Shown here in pieces: positions 16,662 to 24,772 of a stretch of DNA of 64,000 nucleotides. Position 1 is the first letter of the stretch; each line of letters opens with the position of its first letter. This DNA is from an uncultured SAR116 cluster alpha proteobacterium (lineage in GTDB: Bacteria > Pseudomonadota > Alphaproteobacteria > Puniceispirillales > Marisalimonadaceae). Location of the stretch: assembly GCA_902623995.1 (NCBI GenBank), contig CACNWE010000004.1, positions 1-64,000 of the forward strand, given 5' to 3'. The position numbers and the translations under genes were made by a program. Below the pieces are notes generated by a model. That model was given only the letters and a program-made list of their open reading frames with translations, ran no database searches and was not told where the DNA came from.

Positions 16662-17444
16662 TTACCTTATTGAATTTGTTTCATGATGATACTTTTGAAT
16701 ATCGTCAAAAATTTCATTAATGTATTTTTCTACTAATAAACCGTAAGTCGTAAGATTAGCATAAATTATAGGCTCATGCTCTAAAAGAAAATCATCTAAA
16801 TTGAATATTGAACTCAGAGACGCTACAATGCCCAATTTTTTGTTACTGATTGAAACTGCAAAACCAATGAGACCTTTATCCACTTGACCTTCTGTAAAAC
16901 AATATCCTTTTTTTCTGTCATTTTTTAACTCTTTCAAAAAATTAGTTTTATGTTCATCTGATTTAAAATTTTCTAAATTAATTAAATTTTCTAACCTTTT
17001 GCCAGTAATTTGCATAATTATTGCCTTGGAAGTTGCACCGTATATTAAAGGCATTAATTTACCTCTTTGATAACTTGTATTTTTTTTAAAAGTTGGACTT
17101 TTATAATCAGCAACACACATCACATTATTTCCGTAGAGTCTTGCTAAAACGTTAACACTTGTTATAGGATTTTCATTAGCTAGTTTTTTTAGAAATGGTT
17201 GTCCTGCTCTAACCAAAGGATCAGAAAAAGTAATGATTCTATTAAATTTAATGAATGCCGGACCCAATCTAAAATAAGATCCCGACGCACTTTCAAGAAA
17301 TTCTGCTGTGACCATTTCTCGCACAATTCTATATATCGTACTAGATGGTGTTTTAAGTGATTTTGAAATTTCTAAGACAGTCCAAGAACTTCTCTCTTCA
17401 GAGAAAAGATCTAAGATTTTTTTATACCTTTGAAAACCAGACAC
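16662..17444 (-). CDS. IclR family transcriptional regulator
   Basis: The 260-residue protein has an N-terminal winged helix (about residues 5-65, with TPSSTIYRIVREM as the recognition-helix region). It is followed by the IclR effector-binding domain, including GATSKAIIM and EGQVDKGLIGFAVSI. IclR proteins commonly control aromatic-acid catabolism by binding short palindromes. It sits inside the operon it may control, 8 bases after the flavin hydroxylase gene and 4 bases before the VOC gene. The start is GTG at 17444, with an AGGGA site overlapping the preceding stop. A candidate operator is the palindrome at 19964-19980. Confidence 0.88.
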   Translation of the reverse strand: MSGFQRYKKILDLFSEERSSWTVLEISKSLKTPSSTIYRIVREMVTAEFLESASGSYFRLGPAFIKFNRIITFSDPLVRAGQPFLKKLANENPITSVNVLARLYGNNVMCVADYKSPTFKKNTSYQRGKLMPLIYGATSKAIIMQITGKRLENLINLENFKSDEHKTNFLKELKNDRKKGYCFTEGQVDKGLIGFAVSISNKKLGIVASLSSIFNLDDFLLEHEPIIYANLTTYGLLVEKYINEIFDDIQKYHHETNSIR

Positions 17445-17452
17445 CTTTATCC

Positions 17453-18919
17453 CTATGAAGCAAAAATTTGATTGAGATAAAAACGAGAAAAATCTTTTAA
17501 GTCATTTTTATCTGTACTAGCAAGAACAAACCGATCAGGTCGGATAATTAAGCTGTTTGAATTAAATTTTTTTAGAATTGTTTCTATTTCAGGTATATCA
17601 AATGTACTATAGGTTCTAATTTTTAATTTATTTTCACTTACCTTCTTATTTGTAATTAAGATTGGATGACATGAAAATAAGTCATCAAATTCTTTATTAA
17701 AATTAATTTTTAGAGATGGAAAAATTTTGCCTCTATTTTTATCATCCTGATTACCTAATCCTTTTCCAAGTTTCGGCTTTATACTATTCATTTTTATAGT
17801 GCCATCTTTCTCCTCATAAACAGTGTCTGATACCTTTGATCCACCAATTGAATTAAGTAGCTCACCCATCTTCATGGCAGTATTTATATAATCTCTCACA
17901 TTTGAAGATCTCTCACTTTGATAGGTATCAAGTAATTTTTCATTATGACCTTTTTTACAACATATGCTAATTTTCCAAGCTAAATTAGATGCATCTCTAA
18001 TTCCAGCACACATTCCTTGTCCCATAAAAGGTGGTGTTAAATGAGCAGCATCTCCAACTAAAAATAAACGTCCCATTCTCCATTTTTTAGCAATTGCTGA
18101 TTGAAATGTATAAACAGTTTTTCTTTCAATATTTGCTTCATCTTGGGATACCCATTGACTTAAAAATTTCCAAAGTGTCTTACTATCAAAAAATTTTTCT
18201 GTACTTTCTTCTTCTTTTAAAGCGATTTCCCATCTTCTTCTTTTTCCTACATTTCTACAATATGTAGCTGGCCTTTTTGAGTTACAATATTGTATTGTTC
18301 TATCCGGCAAATTTGTTTTTTTAGTTTTTAAAATTAGATCAATGACTGCCCAACGTTGTTCAAAGCCTAGATGTTCCATTTCACTTTTTATTTGTTTCCT
18401 TAAAAAGGAATTAGCACCATCACATCCAATAACATATTTAGACTTTACAGAAAAAATCTTTTTAGTTTTTAGATTTTTGTATTGAATGATTGAAAAATTT
18501 TTATGACTAATAATTTTGTACACTTCAGAATTTTGGGAAATAATAACCTTTTCAAACCTTTTTAATTTATTACGAAGGCTTCTTTCTAAATCAGGTTGAT
18601 GAAAACGATAACTAGGGTACCAGCCATTTTCAGTAATTACTTTAGGTCTTGGCCAATCAAGAAGCAGTTCACCTTTTTCATTTATAAATCTAGTGCCTTT
18701 ATTAATAATTAATTTTTTTGTTAAACTTTTAGTAATCCCAATAGTATTAAATACTCTCATGACTTCATCATCAAAATGAACTGCTCGTGGGAGGTTATAT
18801 ATACTTGCTTCTTTTTCTATAATTAGAATAGATAAATTATTCATAGCTAAAAGGTTAGCTAAGGTTCCTCCAGAAGGTCCTAATCCAATTATAACAACGT
18901 CAAAATCGACAGTAGTCAT
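17453..18919 (-). CDS. FAD-dependent aromatic monooxygenase (MhpA-like group A flavoprotein hydroxylase)
   Basis: This 488-residue protein has the FAD motif GLGPSGG (residues 12-18), the LPRAVHFDDEVMRVF segment characteristic of MhpA-like hydroxylases, the GCDGANS motif binding FAD and NAD(P)H, and the late GDAAHLTPPFMGQGM motif. MhpA hydroxylates 3-(3-hydroxyphenyl)propionate to a catechol, which an extradiol dioxygenase then cleaves. The neighbouring genes fit the same logic, but the ring substrate is unknown. The ATG at 18919 overlaps the dioxygenase stop as ATGA, and I prefer it over 18952. The C-terminus lacks obvious extra domains beyond the short thioredoxin-like region. Confidence 0.85.
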   Translation of the reverse strand: MTTVDFDVVIIGLGPSGGTLANLLAMNNLSILIIEKEASIYNLPRAVHFDDEVMRVFNTIGITKSLTKKLIINKGTRFINEKGELLLDWPRPKVITENGWYPSYRFHQPDLERSLRNKLKRFEKVIISQNSEVYKIISHKNFSIIQYKNLKTKKIFSVKSKYVIGCDGANSFLRKQIKSEMEHLGFEQRWAVIDLILKTKKTNLPDRTIQYCNSKRPATYCRNVGKRRRWEIALKEEESTEKFFDSKTLWKFLSQWVSQDEANIERKTVYTFQSAIAKKWRMGRLFLVGDAAHLTPPFMGQGMCAGIRDASNLAWKISICCKKGHNEKLLDTYQSERSSNVRDYINTAMKMGELLNSIGGSKVSDTVYEEKDGTIKMNSIKPKLGKGLGNQDDKNRGKIFPSLKINFNKEFDDLFSCHPILITNKKVSENKLKIRTYSTFDIPEIETILKKFNSNSLIIRPDRFVLASTDKNDLKDFSRFYLNQIFAS

Positions 18920-19890
18920 TTTTTTTGAATATTTTGATACAACCAAGGACAATCAATTATCATAGGTGATCTTTTACCTTGCTGAGCTGTTTCAATGCGT
19001 TTTTTTCTAAACTTTAATCTTTCATCATCAGGCAAATATAATCTTTCATGTCCCCAGAAACTTGGACCCTCGTTTGTTTCATGAGGAACCCATTTAGTAG
19101 GATCAATGATTCTGCCACCCCATCCATTTTCAATAAAAAAACCTGAAGGAGTATGTGCATAAAAAGAAGTCATATAATCGTTTGTATGTCGTCCCAAGGT
19201 ATAAGCTATTCCATTTTTGTGGTTATATTGTAGTAAATCATATCCCTGCCCAACATCGTCTAAATTTTTATATTCTACCATAAAATGATGAAATCCTTGC
19301 TGACCACTCCCAATTAGAGCAAAACTGTGATGGCGTCCATTTACATGAAAAAAACATAATGAAATAGGATCAAAACTATAATCACTTATTTTGAAATCTA
19401 AAATATCTCTGTAAAAAGGAATTAAAATATCAACATTAGTTACATGTAAAACTGCGTGACCAAGTCCACAAACATCAGTCTTAAATCCAGAAATTGGTCT
19501 TCCCGGGATGAATGGACTGTTATCAACATGAGGCCTATAAACAAGTTCAATTCTATTACCTACTGGATCATCAAAATATATTAGTTCATCAACAAACCTC
19601 ATATCAGTAAGGTTTTTTTCCCCTACAAAAACATTTATTCCAGAATCCTCTAACTTTTTAGCATATTTTTGAAGATCCGATTTTTCTTCTACTTCCCACC
19701 CAAGAAAAGCAAGTTTATCACCATGTTCACCGGAGACAGTGAACCTCTGCTTTTGATCATCCATACGGAAAAATAGAGATTTTTTTGAATAATCAGTTTT
19801 TTGCATTCCTAGATACTTAGTTGCAAAGTCTTGCCAATCTTCAATTTTATCAGAATTAACTCCAATATAACTAAGAGCATTAATTGACAT
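18916..19890 (-). CDS. Type I extradiol ring-cleavage dioxygenase (VOC family)
   Basis: The 324-residue protein has two VOC domains. The full PROSITE extradiol pattern is present: GRH at 233-235, then FY, TPSG and Glu254. The Fe(II) ligands are His145 (GLGHAVLH), one of His201/202 (FHHFMVEY) and Glu254 (FIENGWGG). This is a 2,3-dihydroxybiphenyl/catechol 2,3-dioxygenase-type enzyme that opens catechol rings beside the hydroxyl pair. The ATG at 19890 follows AAGGA and is preferred over 19947. It is the first gene of the operon, and its stop overlaps the hydroxylase start by 4 bases, indicating translational coupling. Confidence 0.9.
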   Translation of the reverse strand: MSINALSYIGVNSDKIEDWQDFATKYLGMQKTDYSKKSLFFRMDDQKQRFTVSGEHGDKLAFLGWEVEEKSDLQKYAKKLEDSGINVFVGEKNLTDMRFVDELIYFDDPVGNRIELVYRPHVDNSPFIPGRPISGFKTDVCGLGHAVLHVTNVDILIPFYRDILDFKISDYSFDPISLCFFHVNGRHHSFALIGSGQQGFHHFMVEYKNLDDVGQGYDLLQYNHKNGIAYTLGRHTNDYMTSFYAHTPSGFFIENGWGGRIIDPTKWVPHETNEGPSFWGHERLYLPDDERLKFRKKRIETAQQGKRSPMIIDCPWLYQNIQKK

Positions 19891-19963
19891 AAAATAAATC
19901 CTTAAGATGATTTTGTAATATAATACATTATTTTGATAAAAAAACAATATTTTTATAATAAAT

Positions 19964-19980
19964 TTCTCATAAAATGAGAA
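19964..19980. promoter_or_regulatory. Palindrome in the divergent promoter region, candidate IclR operator
   Basis: TTCTCAT-AAA-ATGAGAA is a perfect 7-3-7 palindrome, 74 bases upstream of the dioxygenase start and 107 bases upstream of the TRAP dctP start. Its size resembles known IclR-family operators. The linked IclR gene is the natural candidate binder, but this is inferred from position only. Confidence 0.45.
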
Positions 19981-20086
19981 TTATTAAAGTTATAAAAAAA
20001 ATAGAATTTGATTTATAAAAATATCTAGTTAATGATTTAGGTTAGTAAGATTAAAATTATTTTAAATTTTATATGGAGGAATACTA

Positions 20087-21121
20087 ATGAATAAATTGAT
20101 TGGCGTATTAGCGACAACAATTGTCAGCGCTGGATTATCATTTTCAGCATTAGCTGATAAGGTTACTCTAAAATTTCACACAATGGTCCCAATGCCAGCA
20201 AATTCAAATGCTAAATTTGTTAAACCATGGGCTGACAAGGTAAAAAAAGAAAGTAATGGAGAAATCATTACCGAAATGTATCCATCAATGCAACTTGGGG
20301 GTAAACCACCACAACTAGTTGACCAAGCTCGTGAAGGTGTTGTGGATATTGTTTGGACAGTAGCTGGCTATACTCCTGGAAGATTTCCAAGATTATCAGT
20401 TTTTGAATTACCATTCATGCCAACAAGCGCAAAAATAACTGCCCAAGCTGTTCAAGAATTTGTTGAGACCGCTGGAGCTGAAGATCTTAAAGATTATAAA
20501 ATTCTTGCAGTTCATGTTCATGCCCCGGGTATGATACATACTAAAAAGACATTAATTAAATCAGTAAGTGACTTTAAAGGTCTGAAGCTAAGAGGTCCAA
20601 CACGTTCAGCAACAAGTTTATTAAAAAAGTTAGGAGCCACTCCTGTTGGGATGCCAATACCAAAAGTTGCGCCTTCTCTTTCAAAAGGAGTTATAACAGG
20701 TATGGTTGTTCCTTGGGAAATTATGCCATCTTTTAAACTTCAAGAATTAACTAAATCGCATACCAATGTTGCTGGAAATAGGGGGCTTTATACAACACCA
20801 TTTCTTTTTGTAATGAATAAAGCAAAATACGATTCGTTATCACCAGCCCATAAAAAGGTTATAGATAATAATTCTGGTATGTCATTAGCTAGACAAGCAG
20901 GTGTACTATGGGACGATTTTGAAGGACCTGCTCGTACGTTAGCAGTTAAAGCTGGTGGGGAATTTCATACTTTAAGTGGTGCACCTTTGGCTGAGATAAA
21001 AAAAGCAGCAGATCAAGTTATTCAAGATTGGATTAAAGATGCTAACAGTAAAGGTCTAGATGGACAAAAACTTTACGATACTGCAAAGTCTTTAATTTCA
21101 AAATATGAAAAAATGATGTAA
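20087..21121 (+). CDS. TRAP transporter substrate-binding protein DctP family (second system)
   Basis: The 344-residue protein starts with a signal peptide ending SFSALA (cleavage near residue 23). The mature part has the DctP fold, with KLRGPTRSATSLLKKLGA around the ligand Arg and MNKAKYDSLSPAHKKVID typical of the C-terminal lobe. It is secreted to the periplasm and delivers solute to DctQ/DctM encoded directly downstream. Being divergent from an aromatic-cleavage operon, it may bind an aromatic or related acid (inference). GGAGG precedes the ATG. A strong hairpin follows the gene, inside the start of dctQ. Confidence 0.9.
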   Translation: MNKLIGVLATTIVSAGLSFSALADKVTLKFHTMVPMPANSNAKFVKPWADKVKKESNGEIITEMYPSMQLGGKPPQLVDQAREGVVDIVWTVAGYTPGRFPRLSVFELPFMPTSAKITAQAVQEFVETAGAEDLKDYKILAVHVHAPGMIHTKKTLIKSVSDFKGLKLRGPTRSATSLLKKLGATPVGMPIPKVAPSLSKGVITGMVVPWEIMPSFKLQELTKSHTNVAGNRGLYTTPFLFVMNKAKYDSLSPAHKKVIDNNSGMSLARQAGVLWDDFEGPARTLAVKAGGEFHTLSGAPLAEIKKAADQVIQDWIKDANSKGLDGQKLYDTAKSLISKYEKMM

Positions 21122-21132
21122 TTTTCCTAAAT

Positions 21133-21663
21133 ATGAATTTTGGGAAAAAAATCTTTAAAGTCAAAATACGTCCAAATAATAAATTTGGACGTATTTTACA
21201 TTTAATCTCCAGATATTTTGCAATCTTCGGTGGCTTTATACTTTTATCAGCTGCTTTAATTAGTATTTTTTCTATTTTTGGAAGAGTAGTCTTTTCATCC
21301 CCTATTCTTGGTGATTTTGAATTAGTTGAAATAGCTTGTGCGGTTGCTATTGGATCTTTTTTGCCATTATGCCATCTTAAAGATGGTAATGTCATTGTAG
21401 ATTTCATAACTGCTAAACTTTCCAAAAATAAAATTCAATTATTGGACTCAATTAGTTCTTTTATTTTTGGTGTAGTGGCTTTCTTCTTTAGCTCTCGAAT
21501 GATTTTAGGAGCAAAAGATATGTACGTTTATCAAGAAGAAACTATGCTTTTAGCGTTTCCTGTGTGGTTGCCGTTTTTACCTGTAATTGCTTCTTTTTTT
21601 CTTCTAACCATATGTTGTTTTTACACATTCATAATAAAAATTAACCTCATAATAGGAAAATAA
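21133..21663 (+). CDS. TRAP transporter small permease DctQ (second system)
   Basis: This 176-residue protein has four membrane spans, with the motif SPILGDFELVEIACAVAIGSFLPLC split over spans two and three, and PVWLPFLPVI near the end. It is the small membrane subunit that pairs with DctM. The start at 21133 has no clear Shine-Dalgarno site, and a perfect 15-bp inverted repeat covers codons 11-22. No alternative in-frame ATG exists before the conserved spans, so the start is kept. The gene lies 11 bases after dctP and 3 bases before dctM. Confidence 0.85.
   Translation: MNFGKKIFKVKIRPNNKFGRILHLISRYFAIFGGFILLSAALISIFSIFGRVVFSSPILGDFELVEIACAVAIGSFLPLCHLKDGNVIVDFITAKLSKNKIQLLDSISSFIFGVVAFFFSSRMILGAKDMYVYQEETMLLAFPVWLPFLPVIASFFLLTICCFYTFIIKINLIIGK
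21163..21197 (+). other. Perfect 15-bp hairpin within the first codons of dctQ
   Basis: AAAATACGTCCAAAT (21163-21177) and its exact reverse complement (21183-21197) flank a 5-base AATAA loop. The stem starts 41 bases after the dctP stop. It would block 3'-to-5' decay of the dctP message and dampen dctQ translation. It is not a canonical terminator, because no separate T-tract follows. Confidence 0.85.
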
Positions 21664-21666
21664 ATT

Positions 21667-22983
21667 ATGGATAAATTTACACTTGGCATTATTGCTTTTC
21701 CTATATTATTTTCTATGCTGGCACTAAGAATGCCAATTGGTTTGGCAATGCTAATAGTTGGTTGCTCAGGAACAATCATAATAGCTGGGTGGCTTCCGAT
21801 TCTATCTCAGGTTAAAACTAGTGCTTGGCATTTATTTTCTAATTATTCTTTATCTGTCATTCCTTTATTTTTATTAATGGGAAATTTTGCGGGCAAAGCT
21901 GGTATGAGTGAAGCACTTTTTAAATTTACCGGCGCTTGTCTTGGTCACAGAAAAGGGGGAGTTGCAATGGCAGCAATTGGGGCTTGCGCAGGATTTGGAG
22001 CTATTTGTGGATCATCACTAGCAACAGCAGCAACTATGGGTAAAGTCGCTTTGCCGGAATTAAGAAGACTTGGCTATTCTGGTGCTTTAAGTACAGGAAC
22101 TCTTGCTGCTGGAGGTACACTTGGCATATTAATCCCACCATCAGTTATACTAATTATCTACTCAATTTTGACAGAACAAAATATTGCTAAAATGTTTTTA
22201 GCCGCCTTCATCCCAGGTATTTTAGCAGCTCTAGGATACATTCTTGCAATTGCTCTATATGTTAGGTTTGTAAAAGATTCAGGACCAACAAAAGATAGAG
22301 TTGGTTGGAAAGAGAGGTTGTCTTTATTTAAGAATATATGGCAGATAATTTTAATTTTTATAGTTATGATTGGGGGTATTTATTTAGGTTGGTTTACTCC
22401 TACAGAAGGTGGCGCTATCGGTGCAGGTGGAGCTAGTTTAATTGCAATTTCTAATAAAAATTTTAAGTTTAAAGACTTGGTTGATGTTATTGAAAGTACT
22501 GCAATTACTTCTGCTATGATCTTTTTAGTGCTTTTAGGTGCAGAATTCTTCAACTCGTTTATAGCATTAACACAACTCCCAAACCAATTAGGTGATATTG
22601 CATTAGAAAATAATCTATCACCTTATCTAATCGTAGCATGTATTCTTATTTTATATCTGTTCTTAGGCTGTTTGATGGACAGCTTAGCAATGATTTTACT
22701 TACAATACCAGTTTTTTTTCCTTTAATAATGACATTAGATTTTGGGATGTCTACTGAGGAAACAGCAATTTGGTTTGGAATATTAACTCTTATTGTCGTA
22801 GAAGTAGGATTAATTACACCTCCAGTTGGGTTAAATGTTTTTATTATTAATAAGATGGCAGGAGATGTAAGTATTGCTGAGACTTTCAAAGGAGTTTTGC
22901 CATTTTTATTTAGTGATATTTTGAGGGTGATACTATTGTTTTCATTTCCAGGGATAACATTATTTTTATTAAAAGTGTTTTAA
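21667..22983 (+). CDS. TRAP transporter large permease DctM (second system)
   Basis: The 438-residue inner-membrane protein has about 12 spans and the DctM hallmarks AICGSSLATAATMGKVALPE, GTLGILIPPSVILIIYS and WFTPTEGGAIGAGG. The last two correspond to the sodium- and substrate-binding hairpins of the elevator transport domain. Near the C-terminus, GLITPPVGLNVFIIN is conserved too. It works with the DctQ and DctP proteins encoded just upstream. The small unknown gene at 22985 starts 1 base after its stop. Confidence 0.92.
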   Translation: MDKFTLGIIAFPILFSMLALRMPIGLAMLIVGCSGTIIIAGWLPILSQVKTSAWHLFSNYSLSVIPLFLLMGNFAGKAGMSEALFKFTGACLGHRKGGVAMAAIGACAGFGAICGSSLATAATMGKVALPELRRLGYSGALSTGTLAAGGTLGILIPPSVILIIYSILTEQNIAKMFLAAFIPGILAALGYILAIALYVRFVKDSGPTKDRVGWKERLSLFKNIWQIILIFIVMIGGIYLGWFTPTEGGAIGAGGASLIAISNKNFKFKDLVDVIESTAITSAMIFLVLLGAEFFNSFIALTQLPNQLGDIALENNLSPYLIVACILILYLFLGCLMDSLAMILLTIPVFFPLIMTLDFGMSTEETAIWFGILTLIVVEVGLITPPVGLNVFIINKMAGDVSIAETFKGVLPFLFSDILRVILLFSFPGITLFLLKVF

Positions 22984-22984
22984 G

Positions 22985-23221
22985 ATGAATGAGGCTAACA
23001 AAAAACATTTATGGAAGTTAATTCAACTGACTGGGGATAGTTTAATTAATAAATTACCTGATCATCCAAACCATCCTAATGGGAGAAATCCCTATGCCCA
23101 TGTGGCCTTAAAGGTAAAAAATAATTTTGGTAAAAGTTACAAAGATCTTCCTGATGATAAAATTAAAGAGGTTATGACTTATTTAAATTTCATTAAAAAT
23201 ACAGAAGGAAAAAAGAACTAA
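22985..23221 (+). CDS. Small hypothetical protein following dctM
   Basis: The 78-residue protein is soluble and basic. It begins 1 base after the dctM stop, so it is probably translated from the TRAP mRNA. A central segment, HPNGRNPYAHVALKVKNNFG, followed by SYKDLPDDKIKEVMTYL, weakly resembles a helical DNA-binding-like module found at the end of some phage antirepressor proteins (YAxI...F...SYKDIP...F.EAL). That similarity is from memory and needs a profile search. I cannot name a function. It converges with the Ldh2-family gene across 3 bases. Confidence 0.55.
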   Translation: MNEANKKHLWKLIQLTGDSLINKLPDHPNHPNGRNPYAHVALKVKNNFGKSYKDLPDDKIKEVMTYLNFIKNTEGKKN

Positions 23222-23224
23222 ATG

Positions 23225-24223
23225 TTATAGATAAGACTTTACCTTTAATAATAATTCTTCATTTATAGAACGATAATTATCACCTGATCTATTTTCATGC
23301 CTTCTTGAACCTGGGAGTCTTACTCCATCAATAGATGTTAATTTTTGAAAAAAATTCCCACAGTGCTCTTCCCATTTCGGTCCAGCTATTATTTGAGGGT
23401 TAAAAGCCATTATAAATTCTCCACCACTTGGAGGACCTCCATCGTTGTTATCATTTTCTTGAGCTTCATAAGAAAAAACATCTCCGATCAACCCTGCAGC
23501 AAACAACTCAACCATCAAAGAAATAGCAGAACCCTTATAGCCTCCGAAAGGTAACAAGACACCTTTTAAAATTTCTTTAGGATCATTTGATGGTTCTCCA
23601 TTTTCGTCCAGTCCTACGCCATCAGGTAATGAATGTCCATCCCTTGCAGCTATCATTACTTCACCTTTTGCCATAGTTGCAGTTGCCATATCAAAAACCA
23701 CTGGGTCTTGACCGTTTCTAGGCCATGCCATTGAAATAGGATTAGTCCCAAAAAATGCTTTTTTTGCTCCAGCTGGCGCTACTGAGGGCTTGAATGCTGT
23801 ACATGCAAAGCCTACTAGATTTTGTTTTGCTAAATATTCTGTTTCCGGCCATAAGGCTGCAAAATGATAGCAACCTTTTATACTTAATACTGCAACTCCA
23901 TTTGTTTTTGCGGCGTTTGCGAGTATAGGCAATGCAAATTCATGAGCAGTTGATGCAAAACCATTATCAGCATCACATGTTAATATAACAGGTGTTGTCT
24001 TTTCTAGTTTTGGAGAAGCAGTTCCATTAACTTTTCCTGACTGCAAAGAAGCAACATATCCTGGAACTCTGAACAAACCATGAGAACTAGAACCATCTTC
24101 CTCGGCCTTTGTAATTGTGTTAGCTAAAGCACTAGCATTATTTTCATTACATCCCTGTTTTAAAAACACATCAGTAACCAACTTTTTTATTTCATCTAAA
24201 GAAACTTTAATAGAATTTGCCAT
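23225..24223 (-). CDS. Ldh2/malate-lactate dehydrogenase family oxidoreductase (DpkA-like imine reductase candidate)
   Basis: The 332-residue protein belongs to the NAD(P)H-dependent Ldh2/ComC/YlbC family, distinct from Rossmann-fold dehydrogenases. It has the N-terminal SSSHGLFRVPGY (catalytic His about 48), FGTNPISMAWPR, and PFGGYKGSAISLMVEL near the nucleotide site. The stretch YHFAALWPETEYLA resembles delta1-piperideine-2-carboxylate/delta1-pyrroline-2-carboxylate reductases (DpkA type), which reduce cyclic imines in D-lysine, D-proline or hydroxyproline breakdown. Malate, lactate or sulfolactate dehydrogenase are alternatives. A RidA gene lies 10 bases upstream in the same operon, consistent with imine chemistry. 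GAGG precedes the ATG. Confidence 0.75.
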   Translation of the reverse strand: MANSIKVSLDEIKKLVTDVFLKQGCNENNASALANTITKAEEDGSSSHGLFRVPGYVASLQSGKVNGTASPKLEKTTPVILTCDADNGFASTAHEFALPILANAAKTNGVAVLSIKGCYHFAALWPETEYLAKQNLVGFACTAFKPSVAPAGAKKAFFGTNPISMAWPRNGQDPVVFDMATATMAKGEVMIAARDGHSLPDGVGLDENGEPSNDPKEILKGVLLPFGGYKGSAISLMVELFAAGLIGDVFSYEAQENDNNDGGPPSGGEFIMAFNPQIIAGPKWEEHCGNFFQKLTSIDGVRLPGSRRHENRSGDNYRSINEELLLKVKSYL

Positions 24224-24233
24224 TTATATTACC

Positions 24234-24659
24234 TCATTTTAATTTCAATGATGCTCTAAGATCTATCATTACAGGAGCATTTTGTGGTAACCTTGTAAGT
24301 GCTAAAACTGACCTAGGATGCCGACCATTATCTCCTAATTTATTAATAAAAAATTCAGAAGCTTTATCTGCTATTTTTGAAATTCCATCAAATTCTTTAT
24401 TACAAGAAATATAAACTTTAAGGTCCAAAATAGAATCAATATAACAGTTATTATCTTTAGCTGCTATTTCCAACCAACTAAACGCATGTTGAGCACAAAT
24501 TTTTATCTGCCGTTCAGCTTCAAAAATTGAGATTTGATCAGTAACTCTACCTAAATTTTTAACTAATCCATTTTCTTTGGCTAATTGCCCAGCTAAATAA
24601 ACAACATTATTATGAACTTTAAATGGTAAATAATTAAAATCTGGTTTTCCTAGTTCCAT
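24234..24659 (-). CDS. RidA family protein with conserved substrate arginine
   Basis: The 141-residue protein has the Rid fold, beginning with VYLAGQLAKENG. The key HPRSVLAL segment aligns with P-A-R-S-C-V in RidA, so the Arg that holds the substrate carboxylate is retained, unlike in the Rid gene at 4433. The length and the QIKICAQHAFSWL helix fit the longer Rid subgroup. RidA proteins hydrolyse reactive 2-imino acids to 2-oxo acids and ammonia. Co-transcription with a DpkA-like imine reductase suggests detoxifying or processing of imine intermediates (inference). It diverges from the third TRAP operon. Confidence 0.82.
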   Translation of the reverse strand: MELGKPDFNYLPFKVHNNVVYLAGQLAKENGLVKNLGRVTDQISIFEAERQIKICAQHAFSWLEIAAKDNNCYIDSILDLKVYISCNKEFDGISKIADKASEFFINKLGDNGRHPRSVLALTRLPQNAPVMIDLRASLKLK

Positions 24660-24721
24660 GTTTTTTTATTCTTTTATTTAAATTTTTATTTATTTTGATT
24701 AATTTTATATACTACTGTTAT

Positions 24722-24745
24722 ATAATTACTATAGTCTATAATTAT
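24722..24745. promoter_or_regulatory. Inverted repeat in the RidA/TRAP divergent region
   Basis: ATAATTA (24722-24728) is mirrored by TAATTAT (24739-24745) around a 10-base centre that itself contains ACTATAGT. It lies between the ridA start (24659) and the dctP start (24773), a typical operator position. The arms are pure AT, so chance occurrence in this genome is a real alternative. Confidence 0.3.
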
Positions 24746-24772
24746 TCAAAAAATATTAATTCGGAGGAATGA

